From assembly GCA_020746835.1 (NCBI GenBank), contig JAGPNK010000011.1:124001-188000 (forward strand): 64,000 bases of DNA, written 5' to 3'. A program made the translations under genes and the position numbers. Source of the stretch: Stachybotrys elegans (lineage: Eukaryota > Ascomycota > Sordariomycetes > Hypocreales > Stachybotryaceae). The notes beneath the pieces were generated by a model. That model had not been told where the DNA came from. It made no database searches and saw nothing but the letters and a program-made list of their open reading frames with translations. This document shows, piece after piece, positions 1-12,579 of this stretch; position 1 is the stretch's first letter, and each line of letters opens with the position of its first letter.

Positions 1-662
1 GAGATAGCTCTGAAACTCACGAGAAAATGGCTTACCCTGCAGAGATGGTCCAGTGACACTGGTAGCTAGCAAAGCAACGGTGCCTCCCAGGGTGCGATTT
101 TATTATTTCCATCTCAAGCTCTTATATCCCGTAAAATGTTAGTGCTCTGTAGAAGATGAACGTGGGCATTCAAGCCTCTGCCATGAAAACAGAAATGGCA
201 TTTGTACTTTCTTAAGGTCGCGAACCCAATTTTGGTGAGATAAAGGTACCTGACATCCGTTGGCCGCCGAGTCCGCTGGTCGTCGACATTTATGTTGCAC
301 ACTGTTCAACATGGCATAAGTGGAATGTGGGGCCGGGGCGCAGCAGGCCTTTTCTTCTCTTCGTCAGCATTGTTCCTACACTCTACGCAAATTTAATATT
401 GGAAATTCAAGATTCAAGACCAATGGCATATCTATGATGAGGAAAAAAGTGTGCAGTGTAGGGTGTAAGCAGTAGAGAGCAAATAAACAGTAGAGGTGGT
501 GCCTAGTGCCCCAGCAACCAATGCAGTCGTAAACAGTAGAGAAGAACAACAACGAGGCCATCGTCAGGCGTACAGGGTAGCCGACTGGCCGAACGGCCAT
601 GGCATATCTATTGACTCGAGGAGCTCATTTAAGTAACATGAATCCCATATGTATTGATACGA
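1..662. other. Intergenic, no gene seen
   Basis: This stretch lies beyond the 3' end of the GH55 gene. Only short open frames without recognisable motifs occur on either strand, and no repeat or RNA gene stood out. Confidence 0.6.
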
Positions 663-3600
663 TTATAAAGTGGGCAAAGTAGCGAGAGTAGTAACTGGCC
701 AGCCATTTCGAGAGATCACCACCTCTGGCTTGAGAGTTGCCGTTGCATTCGCGTTCTTGTCATCGGTTATCTTGGATGGAGCCTTATTTAGGAAACTTGA
801 CACCGGTAGCTGGCATCTGACACGTGGTACGTAGTCTGCCACAGCCCTGGGGTCTGAATCACATGTGATTGTGTCACCGCTCTGGGGATCCTTATCGCAG
901 CGGAAACGAGATATGCCATCACATTCAAACTCGCCAGGCCCGTCTCTGTTTTCGATATATCGGCAGGCGGAGCGACCCCAAATATCCTTGTCTGCCTGCA
1001 TAGACACGGGCCATCCGGGGTTCGTTAATGGCCGGTTGTTTTCTCTCTGCGACCAATCAGGCGACACCTTGCAGAGCTCCAAGTCCCCGCTGTTGGTGGC
1101 GTGCTCATACCACACCCAGGAAACAACTGTTTCAGATATCCCCGATGAGAAGTCAAAGAGGGTCAACCATTCGAACTCGATCCACACGGCTTGAGTTGAC
1201 TTGGGAGGCTCCGGTTCTGGGTCGGTTTGCGTCGGACGCGACGGCTCGGTCTCGCCAATCGTTGTTGTTGGGGCCTCATGCCCTCCAGAATTTGGATCTT
1301 TGGGATCACGGAGCCCTGGTGGCGGAAGCGTCGGGGTGGGATCGCACCAGTATCCTGAACATATGGTGCCGCCGCAGGCTGTGCTCCCGCCTCGGCACGT
1401 CGGCCCAGCAGTAGGACCGGATTTGAGCGACAGGGTCGTGCCGCCGGCGCTGGCCTCCTCACGCTTCAACCGCGACTCAAGTGCTGCGTAGACTGAGTTT
1501 GTGTAGTCGACACCAAGCGTCATGGTAGCCCACCGCTCGTGGCCCCAGGTACCTATGGGAGCGACCGTTTGGTCGCCGACGATGTCGGTGGTCTCGTCCG
1601 AGACACTGATAGAACATCCGCTAATAGTCTCGCACAGCGTTGTTGACGATCGTGTCGTTCCGCCTGAGACGTAATTACTTGTTGTACAGGCCTCGGCCGT
1701 CCGTGTCTCGCATTCGGGCTCCGACTCAGTCGTGAGGCGGTAGTCCCGTCCGATGGTGATGCGAGGCCAATTGGGTAGATTACCGTGCAGGGTGACACCG
1801 GGTGGGGGTCGGATGATGTTGCTGGGTGGCGGTCCCGGCCCGTATATGCCCGGCGGTAAGATGAAGTACCAGGACCGTACACGGGTGTTGCCCCACGAAA
1901 TGCAGAAGAAGAAGAACCAAGCCGTGCATGGTACGTGCACGCCATCGTCATCGGGTTCGGGTTCATCGTACTCCTCCTCTTCAGGAATGATTCGACCATT
2001 AAGAGGCCACTTGGTGTACACTGGCAGCGGGTCGGCGGTAGGGGCGCCCCCAGTCTTCCAAGCCGTAACCAAGGAACAGTCGACTGTAGCTACGGCGGTG
2101 GCAGGCCCGAGAAAGGTGAGAACCCGAGTCGTCGGGCACGCGAATTCCAGAGTGCGATCAGCCATGTCTGTACATGTCGTGCCAACGGCGACTGCTGGCG
2201 TTGCAAATACAATGGACGTCTCGGCAGGACACTGGATAGTAAAGGCTGCAGTCGAACCAGGAAACGACACTGTCGTTACTGTAGCGCGGGGTACCGTGAC
2301 GCGGATGCTGATAGGAGTAAAGTACGTCGTGCTGGTGGCAGGGCCTGTACCGCTGTCTGATGGGAGCGTGGCTGGATCTGTATACACAAGGGACGGCCCC
2401 CCCTCGATCTGGGGCCAAGGTGGCAGAGAGATTGTTCGCCTGGTCGAGCTTCCATCGCCGTCTGGCAACGTCACAACAACCGGAGGGACATCCACGCTGG
2501 GATCGATGGTGATGGGCATCAATCCAGACGCCGATACATTGACATTGGAAAAGCCAATGCCGTCTGTAACAACAGAGGGGACGGAGATGGTAATGGTAGT
2601 CGTAGTGGTTTCGAAAATGGTGGTCTTGACCCCGCCGATTGTGGTGGTCTTAAATCCACCATACTCAACCGAGGTAGTATAGTTGCTGGGACGGATCGTG
2701 GTTGACGAGTCCAAGGGGCTTGTCGGAATGATCAACATACACAATCGTCCCGGGCAGCTCACCGTCGGCGTTTCCCACACCCCCGTGTCCACCCAGACGA
2801 TGTCGACATTGTCAGTCCCGGGGAGAGGCACCCACACGCTAACCTCGGTAGTGAAACCACGCTGATTGTCTTCCTGCGGAATATCGGTATTGTCGATGCC
2901 GCTGGCTATATTGATGGTGGCAATGGTGAACAGGTTGAAGATGACAACGCCGGTTGAGCCCTTGACCTCAAGGATGCGATCCTGGCAGTTGTGGGTAGGG
3001 ATGCAGTCCTGATAATACTCGTTGAAGAAACTGTATAACCCGGCAGAGTGAACCATGATATCTCTAGAGTCAATAATCTTCATGCCCCACGCATAGTTGC
3101 ATCTATCATCCCATACATTGGCCGCAACCTCGCACTCGCTGAAGTCGGGGTCATTAGGAAAGGAGGCAGCTGCGCGAAAGGGTGCCGGGGGCGCAGGGTT
3201 GGGTTGATAATAAGGCGACTCGGTTTGTATATGACCCAGGTACACGCTCTTGGCGCCGCTAACGAGGTAGTTGTAAAGGACCGAGTGCTCGGAGCCGCCG
3301 CCATAGAACCACGACGGGCCTTGGGACTCAATGAGCATGCCGCGAGCGCCAAAGATGGAGATCTGGGTCGAGCTTGAATCCGGCACATTGTAGATGGACT
3401 TGTCGTTGTCGTGGTCGCTCACCCACGCCCAGACATTCTCAAAATAGCCGTTTGCCTGCTTTGTCACGCGGAACATGAGTGAGGCCGCGATGCACTCGAC
3501 ATTATTGCTGAACTTGGGACACGTGCTTAGGTCGAGATCAGTACCAAGTGCGCCACCCACGCGGAAATGAGAGTCCTGTCGCCAATTAGCCCAGTTTCTG

Positions 3601-5585
3601 AGATAGTATAGAGTCAGATACTCACCCACATGGCAGCCACTCCCTGTTTGACGGCTGCAACGTTCCATTCCATCAGGATAGCCCCAGACGTGGCACCACG
3701 GACCGAGAATAGCATCTCGGTGATTTCCATGGTGCCTATGTCTCCCTTGTTGCCGACCTGGACCATGACTTTAGGGTTCTTTATGTCGCTAAAGTAGAAG
3801 CCTGAGCCTAGAATCTGGGACCACAAAGATCCTTGCACGATTGAGCCAGTCGGAATATTAACTGTAGAGCCAACCACATAGACTCCAGCCGGGAAGTATG
3901 CAATCTTGCCTTCGTTGAGAGCACGTCTGAGGAATGCGTTGATGCAAGATGCCTGATCGCCCGTGGCATCATTCTTGCAGCCACCGTCCTCGGTCGCTTT
4001 CAAGAATGAGCCAACACCCTTGTCCTCATACTGCGGTCGTGAACGCACAAACAGCCTGCCGTTGTCATCGTTAAGACCCTTGCCTCTTGCGGGGGCTTTC
4101 ACATCCCCAGTCTTCATCGAGCCGTCTTCACCATCGTACCGCTTGCCTGTGGCCCATAGGACCGAATTTCCAGACAGGAGTTTGCTCCCGCCGGCTACCC
4201 TAACGGGATTGTCCACGTTTTCGAACTTGGTGTTGTCGAGGACAATATTCGGTGACGTGGGGAGGCTATTGGTCAAAACGCCGGTATTGACGTCACTGAT
4301 GGTGGAATCGATGATGGACACACTGCCTATGCCCTGACCAGTGTCGCCGCCTACTCCTGATATGTTGAAGGCGATGGAGCCGCCGTTCACAGTGATTTGC
4401 TGCCAGTTCCATCCCCAATCCCAAATCATTTGCACGGCTGTGTTGCATTGATTGAAGACTAGGTTGCGAGCAGTATACTGCTGAGACCCAGCACGCCAGC
4501 CGATATTACCACCGTTAAACTCGAGGTCTGACACAAACCCACCGCTGCCATTTTCTGTAAAAATTCCAACGGCTGTTGTAGTGCTTGATGTGGGCATATC
4601 AAACACCAGATTTTGCAGCGATGTAGCCTGAGATACCTGCCAATGGATTCCTGTTGGCACAAGGTCCTGATCATTCTCGGCAGTGGATTCCGGCATATCA
4701 GTGAGATCGAAGTGGAAATTGCGAATCTGCCGGAAGAATTGGTTCTGATTGATGTACCATTGCGCTCCTGACCCCCCAGGGATATAGGGATCTACATCAA
4801 ACAGAGCGATGCCCTGAAAGTCGTCGCAACCTTTGATAATAGGCATGTCGTTGGGATCGCCGATGAACTGCGTAAAGTAATACTGAATCACGGGTGTACA
4901 AATCTTATAGGTCCCTCCCGGAAAGAAGACAATGGCACCCTGCGAGAACGTGTTGCCACATTTTTCACCGCACCGCGTGTTGCTTCCATCGACAGTGTCC
5001 TTGTTCCAACTGGCCGAGGCCGCATTGAGTGACTCGGCGGTATCTGAGTCCCCTGTATTATCGGCACCAAAATCATCGACGACGTTTCGAAAGAATTGAT
5101 AGTCGTCTCCTTCAGCAAACGGTTGCTTTTTCACAAACCATGTTAGATATACTTCGGGATTGCCAAGGATCAATACTCACCTTTCCAAGAGGCCCTAGCT
5201 TAGCGAGCCAAAAGTCTGACTGTTGTTTTTTTTCACGGTTGGTCGAGTTAAAACTCGTCCGCTTGATATCCGGTGAGTTCTTATAGCCCCCTCGCAGCAC
5301 AGTGCCTTGCTTGAGATTGGCTAGGTACTTGTCCAAACTGCCCGAATAGGCCCAGACCGGGCCATTATGCTTGCCTTTGTCCGGAGCCGTCTTATAATAG
5401 TTATGCTGGTTATCAACCATGTATGCCGGCGCAGGCTATCAATCAGGCATTAGCATTCCTGCTAGACCAGACAAGTTGCAACTTACCCGTGGGTTATAAG
5501 GGAGATCCGGACTCGCACTAGCAGATAGTACGATGCCGCAATGTGTTGTCAACAATGCCAGGAAAAAGGTGAGTGATATTGCCAT
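663..5585 (-). CDS. Secreted GH55 exo-beta-1,3-glucanase with long Thr/Ser/Pro-rich C-terminal extension
   Basis: Four exons read 5585-5487, 5435-5181, 5125-3626 and 3575-663. The introns of 51, 55 and 50 bp have GTAAGT or GTGAGT donors and keep phase 0, giving about 1588 aa. The start at 5585 was chosen because it opens a clear signal peptide (MAISLTFFLALL). The body shows the two parallel beta-helix halves of GH55: YQFFRNVVDDFGA near residue 125, a second half after about 470, and MWDSHFRVGG across the last junction. These enzymes release glucose from beta-1,3-glucan, for example in fungal cell walls. The catalytic part ends near residue 880. About 700 further residues follow, rich in Thr, Ser, Pro and Cys, with an acidic patch (EEEEYDEPEPDDD) and segments resembling the tails of some fungal GH18 chitinases. 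GH55 proteins are usually 750-1000 aa, so the extension is unusual. The enzyme class is well supported; the tail function is unknown. Confidence 0.9.
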
Positions 5586-6535
5586 GGTGTTGCAGTTTCC
5601 CGGCTTGACACAATGGAGACAATGGGAAGAAGAGAAACGCAGTGGGTGCTGCGTTTCATCGGGCAAGAGGGAGGAGGGCAACCGCCATAATTTCACGGGA
5701 ACGCGATGTTGGCCGTGAACAGCTTGATGAGTGCCATTCCAGGGGTGGACCGGTAGAATTCCTCATCCTACGCCTCGTGCAGCTCCGTCGTGTAGGAGTG
5801 GAGCGATAGAACCTCTGATCACGGAACTGACGGATCCGGGGTGGCACTACTGGAACCATGGTGAAATTAGGGGTTGATGCATAAGTTTGTGGCAACCTGA
5901 CAGTGAAAGTGCTGTTGGTTGACAGGCTGATGCAATACTTTGCACCCTGGCAGAAGAATGACTGTTAGTGGAGGGATAAATCCATCTAGTCTTACATGCA
6001 GTGCCAAAAGTCCCTTTATGCGGTCTCGAACGCCGTGTATCCATGCTTGTTGGTGCCCGGTCTCGATGCTACTAGATTTGGAAGGCCGTTTACCCGAGCA
6101 GCATTTTTTCGACTTCCCAACAACCAACAGTGGTATCACACAGTATCACATCGCACGATAACCCACTACTCATTCAAATCAATATTTGCAGGGACCTCAC
6201 GGCGTTATTCTCGAATCCTTGTGAATTTGACCCGGAACTTTTGGCGAGGTGTCTCTGTCCGGCTAGACAGCATATGCGAGAGATGTGGCCGGTAGATATC
6301 CTGGAAGGCATGCTGCCAACATCTCCGGTCCTTCCGTCCGTCCTCGGCTGAATTCCTGCAAGTTTGTAGCGCCTTAGTGAGATAAGCTGAGCGCGATATT
6401 GTCCAGGCCTATTCAAGCATTCCGAATTGACATCAACACCACGGTCACCTCTGTCTCTTAACTTCCTCTTGGGTTGCTTCCTCCACCTGGGCCATCAAAG
6501 CCAGCAACTGCTACGCCGAAATCACCTCTGAACAA
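5586..6535. other. Divergent intergenic region between the GH55 gene and the zincin-like gene
   Basis: This region separates two gene starts that point away from each other, so it should contain both promoters. I saw no convincing TATA box, repeat or additional gene. Confidence 0.5.
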
Positions 6536-7758
6536 ATGGCGAGAATGCAGTTATTTCTCAGCCTGGCTGCGTGCCTCGCCACCCTACTGTCAAGTGTCTG
6601 TGCAATAGAGATCTACGATATCTTTACAGTTGATCGTACAGCGGATGTGGACGGTGGCTGCAGATCTCGTTTAGGTGTATTGGATGAATGGCTCAGCGAG
6701 TGCATTGAAAGCATTGATATCGCCCTGAGTGCCATAGACGACTACAGGAACGATATCAGAGTTCGACGGTCGATGTCAATATTCTTTGGCATCCACAATA
6801 GCGGGCGGAACCAGCCGGAGAGCGTTGGTCAAGTCAGAGGCAAGTAATGGCAGTTGCAATGACTTGCCCTTCCAAAATATGATACAGTGACATGAATAAT
6901 CTCTTGCTGGACTACCTAGACTGATACGGCAACCAGCTGAAATCAGATTTCTTGCCGAGTTTTTCAACCAAGCCGAAAAAGAAGTCGATCCAACAGGCCC
7001 CATATATCCTCCGAGCCAATTCTGGTTGTTTTGTGACAGCACTTTCCTGTCTTTGCGCGAACCAGGAGACCCAGCGCAAGACTTTCAAGGCAACGAAATC
7101 GTGGACGAGGATGGCAGTGCGGTCAGCATCAGCGACGTTCCTGCGTATAAAAAAAGTCTTGGTGAAGACCAGGGTAACAAGCCATGGTGGTCTGGCGATC
7201 TCACGGATCTACAGGGCTACTATTTTACCGACCATGGCGGGAATTACTGCTATGATGACGAGCTTGGCATCACTGCGAGTATTCAACTGCTCGGCAGGCC
7301 TGAGCTTGCAAGCATAATTCTTTGCCCATACGCCTTTGACAGGAGTCCAAAGCCCGACAATTACAGAGCCGCGAACAACCTGCTGGCCGATGGTGTCAAT
7401 TTAGCAGATGCTATCCCCAAGAGCACGACCCTCCTTCACGAGGCCTTTCACTTCCTCCGCGGGGATGAATTCTTATCTGGAGATGACGAGAAATGTAAGT
7501 AGGATTTTGTAGCGCTTTGGGTAATATGCTAACTGTGAATTCGCAGATGACATCGCCAGCTGCATTAACATGGCTGCTTCACATAAACGGCATAACCCCG
7601 AAACTTACGTCTTTTTCATTGCTCATATGTATCACATGCGTGCAATACCAGAGGACTCCGAACCCTGGTCCATCCCAAGGAACTGGGACTTTCACAACGC
7701 AGGGCAAGGTTCTCGTCGCATTTTTTCAGCATTTGCAACAACTCAGGCGACTGGTTAG
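6536..7758 (+). CDS. Secreted zincin-like putative metalloprotease
   Basis: Three exons, 6536-6843, 6947-7494 and 7547-7758, give 355 aa. Introns of 103 and 52 bp have GTAATG and GTAAGT donors, and the phases close exactly. The N-terminus is a signal peptide (MARMQLFLSLAACLATLLSS). Exon 2 ends with TTLLHEAFHFLRG, which holds an HExxH zinc-binding helix at about residues 267-271. The last exon has an Ala/Asn-rich helix followed by ETYVFFIAHMYHM, the pattern seen near the C-terminus of fungal aspzincin-like (M35-related) proteins. The third zinc ligand is not obvious: the classical GTxxD motif of deuterolysin is absent, so catalytic activity is uncertain. There is no internal stop and the gene looks intact. 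Exact family assignment is inference. Confidence 0.75.
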
Positions 7759-8312
7759 ACGTGGGTGGAAGGGGTGTGTGCATCCTCTCTTACGAATGCA
7801 GATATAGTATGCTATTCTGAAATATATGTGCTTTGTTGGGTGTATATTTATGGGATCGAAACGATTATATGCCTTGCTTCGCGATGGAAGCACCCCTCCA
7901 TCTTTCATATACAAATCGACCGGTAGCTGCGAAAGCTTAGACATCGTTATCGCCGCAGCCATAGGTTATTCTTGCTAGGTGTTACCTCTTGATGTGAATT
8001 TTTCTTTACGGTTAGAGGGAATCTCCTCATTATCACTGGTCTGTTTCCCACTAGGCCACACAAAAGAGAGATCCCACACTAGAACAATCGACACACATGG
8101 AAGGCTTACCACGGTTTAAACAGATAACTCTGGTCAGTGGCCGCCTTTGGCAAGCTTTCCTCGAGAGCCTCATTGTACATCCTATAAACCATTGTTACCA
8201 CGCGACTGACTAAGAGCTCTCCAGAGGGCTATAGTGCAATGCGGATCAATTTATCAGAGGTAGTGCTTGGATAGACTGGATATTTGCCGTGTCCTTGGAG
8301 ATATTGAGCTGG
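7759..8312. other. Convergent intergenic region, no gene seen
   Basis: This lies between the 3' ends of two convergent genes. It is AT-rich without recognisable coding sequence. Confidence 0.5.
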
Positions 8313-9344
8313 TTATTCATGTTCTTGATAGTATTCCTTCCGCCACTCCTCCATCTCTCGCTCATATTCCATATCTTCCTGGCTAAGCTCTGCAGGTGGA
8401 TAAAATCGGGGCACTTCCCGAATATCCCAACGCTCCTGTTCCCAGGACGTGACCGGAGGCATCACTTTAGCCACCGCTTGGTTCCACAGCGCCCTTGTCT
8501 GCGGGTCCTTGGCTGATGCCTCTTCACACTCGGCTCCAGGCTCCGAACTTGCATTATAATCATTCGGGTTTGGCCAGACGCGTAACTCGCAAAAGATTTT
8601 CCGATCCTGGTTCTTCGCTAACTCCCCAAACTTTTCCTCCACCCAGCTATCTTCTGCAATAACCGAGAACCATACAATCTTCTGTTCCCACCTCAACCAT
8701 CTCTCGTATTGAATATACTCAGATCCAGGGGGAAAGAAGCGGCCGGGCCCGTTCCTTAGGTCATTGATTGAAGGGTTGTATGTTCTCGGTATCATGAAGG
8801 CGCTCAAGGTTATCCGGCCTTCTAATTTCGATGTAGGACGGCTGTCGACATAGCTAAGGGTAAGGAAGCGCGATGGTGGAGACATTGAAGAATCTTCCAA
8901 GCTAAGGGAACTCAATGCCGAGCCAGACTCGATAGAGACTTGCGAGATATCGTTCCGAGGGAGATTCTGCAGGAACTCTGCACAGACAGGAGAGGATTGG
9001 AAGTTCTTCAAGTCGTCCAATGTATCCCACGCTGAGATTTGCATAGGTCAGTCAGAAGTCTGCAGGGAGTACATTTGCTGATGATGCTCACAAATAATGT
9101 AGGCAGCTTGCTCAGGGTGTTCGACCATCCTTCCTAAGCGAATGAACATGGCTCCTTGGACGTCCGCAAGTGGGCCGACATGTACATCCGGATGCGATAC
9201 GGACCACGTTGGCCACTCCTGCTCTCGCGGTAGATGGAATCGCGTCCAGGTTATTGGCCCTCTCTCGCGTATTCTAATTGTCTTAGCACGTGCCATGGTG
9301 AGGGACACTTGAATAATGTGAATTTTCTTTGTTTCACTACCCAT
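8313..9344 (-). CDS. Conserved fungal protein of unknown function, possible dimeric alpha/beta barrel
   Basis: Two exons, 9344-9092 and 9031-8313, are joined by a 60-bp intron with a GTGAGC donor and a CTGAC branch site. The junction restores the reading YIISWDTLDDLKNF. The ORF begins at 9344, but Met at 9296 (MARAKTIRIRERG) is an equally good start; the product is 323 or 307 aa. There is no signal peptide or membrane segment. The segment around the junction (WDTLDDLKNFQSSPVCAEFL) resembles the helix of ABM/stress-responsive dimeric alpha/beta-barrel domains, where a word like 'W.s.ed...f..s' is common. The C-terminus is Glu/Tyr-rich and charged. No catalytic motif was found and the function is unknown. 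Confidence 0.65.
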
Positions 9345-10537
9345 AAGATTTGCCAGCAGAATCTATACCTGTCTCCACGTGATGTGAGCGGGGTAGATTG
9401 AAGCAACAACAGGCAACAGAGATGTTGGTTGGGCAGTTACCACATTTGTCTCTGAGTGTTAATTAGGTTTGCACTAAGCAAGAAATGGTATTAAATACAT
9501 GCCAGGCTCCGGATAGTTTGAACCTCTGGTATATAGCCGGTGGTGCTTGTCGGTATTTTCCCGGTCAATTGAAGCACCCTCATAACTCATATGCGTCTGT
9601 TGTATATTGGACGGGGGCCTGAACCAACAGGTCTGGTGTTGTTATTGTCGTCTGTCAGCAGGTTAGGCTCCCGCGCCTCAGGGGCCGATGCTGCGGACGC
9701 ACGACTCCATAGAGGCTGGGAGAAAGAGATGCCATGGTTTACTTGTCTACCGTCCTGCAGGATGAGGGAAATATCCGTGCCTGAGCCGAGCGAGCCGAGA
9801 AAAGGAGATGTACCAGCGGCGTAGTAGCAAAGGATCTATTGCCTTTTCAATATGGGCACAAGATTGGAGGATAAATGAAATGAGGGGGTGTTGTTGGTGA
9901 TGGCATTTCTACGCTGCATGCAGATGGGTTCTTTTGTGCGCGTTCTTATCGTGGGGGCGATTCTTCGTATCCCTTGTCTTCTGACGTTGAAGGCGGAATC
10001 TCCCAAAGGTCCTACACGGGCATGAACACTAGCTCAGTTCAGACGTTGGTTATCTCAAGTCCCTGAAGTCTACTTTGTGCACTGGCCTGTCACGCTCGTA
10101 CGAGATCAGGTAGCAACCGCGTCTTATCACCAATGATATTTTTAGCATGATACTGGTTCAGTAAGCAACATCTGAGGTTAGTCGCAAGAAGCCTTCCAAT
10201 CCGCCAATCCCTTCAAGGGCATAATGCCAGCCGATATGACAAACTTTTCATTTTCCAGGTTTGGGAGCAAGAATAGAATGCCTCCTGAGCGCACAACTGC
10301 CTAATCCATCCCTGTCATCATAGCAATAATGCGGTTATACATATGAAGCAAGAAAACGACCCGTTTCTGCGAACGGGCCTGAATCTTGCGTTCTGCAGAA
10401 TTAACCAGGACTCTGTATTTATTATTGACATGCAGCGGAAGCCGCCTACAGTTTGCTAAAATCTCACTGCATTAGAAATCGTTTGCCGATATTCCGTAGA
10501 CTCGGTCGAGCAACCTGGATTACTTCAACTGAGTATG
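9345..10537. other. Intergenic, no gene seen
   Basis: A long stretch with only short unconvincing frames. It holds the upstream regions of the flanking divergent genes. No repeat was recognised. Confidence 0.5.
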
Positions 10538-10545
10538 TATAAAAT
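10538..10545 (+). promoter_or_regulatory. Putative TATA box of the small secreted protein gene
   Basis: TATAAAAT lies about 100 bases upstream of the ATG at 10642, a usual distance for a filamentous fungal gene with a short 5' leader. Confidence 0.5.
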
Positions 10546-10641
10546 CCTCCAGAATTCGTGTATGCAAAGTTGCCCATCCCCAGACTTCTTAGAAAAGCAA
10601 CATCTTTCTCTTTGACAACCAAGAAAACCATTCAACCCACC

Positions 10642-11208
10642 ATGTTTTCTCACGCGCTTCTACTACTTGCTCCTTTGTCCTCCATCGGAAAGGTGCTTGG
10701 CGCCCCTACTGTTCCTGCTTTGACCCCCCGAACAGAAGTTTCGGTCCAAACTTGCTACAAGGATGAGCCGAAACAGCTGTTCTGCTACAACCCGCCCAAC
10801 GGCGACCCGCAGGGCGTTGAGGTGGAGGATGTCGCCTTTGTCGCAGAATATCTCCGCGCTTACGGCGGCGGAACAAGACTAGGCCGTCTCTTTAACATGG
10901 CTGCTGCCGATGCGCCCGATTGCGGCGAGTGGACGCTGTACTCTCATGGCACGGCCATGGCAGTTGCTAAGCACATCGACAACACGGTCAACTCGAGTGT
11001 TCTCTTTGCAGACATTGCACGCACCATTGACGGGGGTGCTAATGCCACCCCTGCGCAGAAGGCTGGTGCTATCATTGGCTGTCTTGAAAGCGGCGGCTCG
11101 CTTGGTGTCCAGGTCAACGCCTCAGCCCCGGCCTATACCGCATCGTCATACCCCAAAGGGTATGTCACTGGTGGCATTATCATAAAGATTGTGTGGTCTG
11201 GCTTTTGA
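10642..11208 (+). CDS. Small secreted cysteine-containing protein, unknown function
   Basis: A single exon of 188 aa. The ATG at 10642 was preferred over any upstream start because it opens a clean signal peptide (MFSHALLLLAPLSSIGKVLG) ending near an Ala-Pro cleavage area. The mature part has four Cys (TCYKDE, LFCYNP, DCGEW, GCLES), enough for two disulfides, and three N-glycosylation sequons (NSS, NAT, NAS). A conserved-looking core is GEWTLYSHGTAMAVAKHID. I do not recognise the family. Size, secretion and paired cysteines fit an effector-like or cell-surface protein, but that is inference. A TATA box lies 100 bases upstream. Confidence 0.7.
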   Translation: MFSHALLLLAPLSSIGKVLGAPTVPALTPRTEVSVQTCYKDEPKQLFCYNPPNGDPQGVEVEDVAFVAEYLRAYGGGTRLGRLFNMAAADAPDCGEWTLYSHGTAMAVAKHIDNTVNSSVLFADIARTIDGGANATPAQKAGAIIGCLESGGSLGVQVNASAPAYTASSYPKGYVTGGIIIKIVWSGF

Positions 11209-12579
11209 ACGTAGGCTGTGGCACCTGGACTGCAACGACATGAGTTATTGGCTGCAAAGAATGGGCCGATTCACGCGCTTTGGAACAAACGCCTTGGCAT
11301 ATAGCTACCAATAGCTAGATGGAAATATATTTTACTTGACTGGAAACATGTACCTTCTTGTGGTTGAATTCACACAATCCCCAGCCCGCGCGGGCACCCA
11401 CTGGGCAAGCCGGCAATGTGGGAGGACTGGGTTCCTCCACACGAAATGTGACAAGTACCTAAGGATGTGCTGCGGAATGACATGCTGGTAGGCGGAGCAG
11501 AGTAGTCAGGTGCAATCTCCAGCCCACGCTCGCTCCGGACCGAGGGTCTGTTGGCGGAACTTGGAGTTGATCAAGCTGCGGCGTTGAAACGTCCCATGGC
11601 AAGGACTAGTCCAGCATGGCGGTGGCTCATCGTGCTTGGAGGCTTGTCGAATCCAGAGTCCGACTGAGCAATAACACAAGCGGCCGTGCTCAGAAAAGGG
11701 AGGGGCTCGTCTGCATTGGCCAGTCTCGTCTTTCGAGTCTAGTGCTGACGTTATACCAATCGTCGATGGATCTGGACCTGGCACCCTGTGCAACCCAAGA
11801 TTTCAAGTGCATGTTTGTTATCGTCGGCGTCGGGACCGCGACTTGACTTGGAGTAGATCTGCCCCAGCATAGCAACCTATGCTCTTCTCGGCGTTATGGC
11901 CTGATTGATGCACACGGCGTCGACCCCAGAGTTCTAGGACGGCAGGATGTAGCAGATGCAAGGCTACCGCGAGATTCCGCGTTACCTGCCTTGATCTGCC
12001 TTTGTTGCCGAATTTCCCGCTGACCAGCTCCTCACTCCCCATACGTACGACAAGGCTTCGTATGCGCATGATTAGATCGGCCGTGTCGAGAGCGCTCAAA
12101 GTTGACAAATCGCTTGCCGTTCCGGGTTGGACTCAGATGGCGGATCAAAGGCTTTGAGTCGTGCCAGTCTGAAGAGGCGATATGTGTAAGCCGTCTCATT
12201 TAAGGCTGCGAGCCTGCCTACCCAGCTCGAGGGGCATCTGCCAGAGAGGCACTGTCGTTTGGCTTCGGCTACCATGTTCACGGATGAGGCAAATGAAGAG
12301 TTTCTAGGTGATGGATACATGGAAAGCCGTTTTTTTTTTCATTTTTTGATGCTCTAGTGCAGTTTTCTCAATCGAATTCTTTTTTGCCAAGTGTCATCTA
12401 TTTATTTAAATTGCAAGCTCCTTGTGTTTGCACATTAATATGACGCCAACCCACCATCACAAATGAGCCCAACCACGCTGTCCGTGAGCATGGACACGTC
12501 AATTCTTACATGATAAAGACAATATCAGAGGGCCAGAGCCTGACAGGGCGATGTGATGAGCTGGCATTGCTTCAGTAGA
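11209..12579. other. Convergent intergenic region, no gene seen
   Basis: No frame with recognisable motifs was found. The last part near 12330-12420 is AT-rich with a run of T. Nothing else stood out. Confidence 0.5.

Noticed and set aside
1753..2682. 309-codon open frame on the plus strand
   Set aside because: It lies antisense to the repetitive Thr/Ser-rich tail of the GH55 gene. Its Val/Gly-rich composition is the mirror of that tail and it has no motif.
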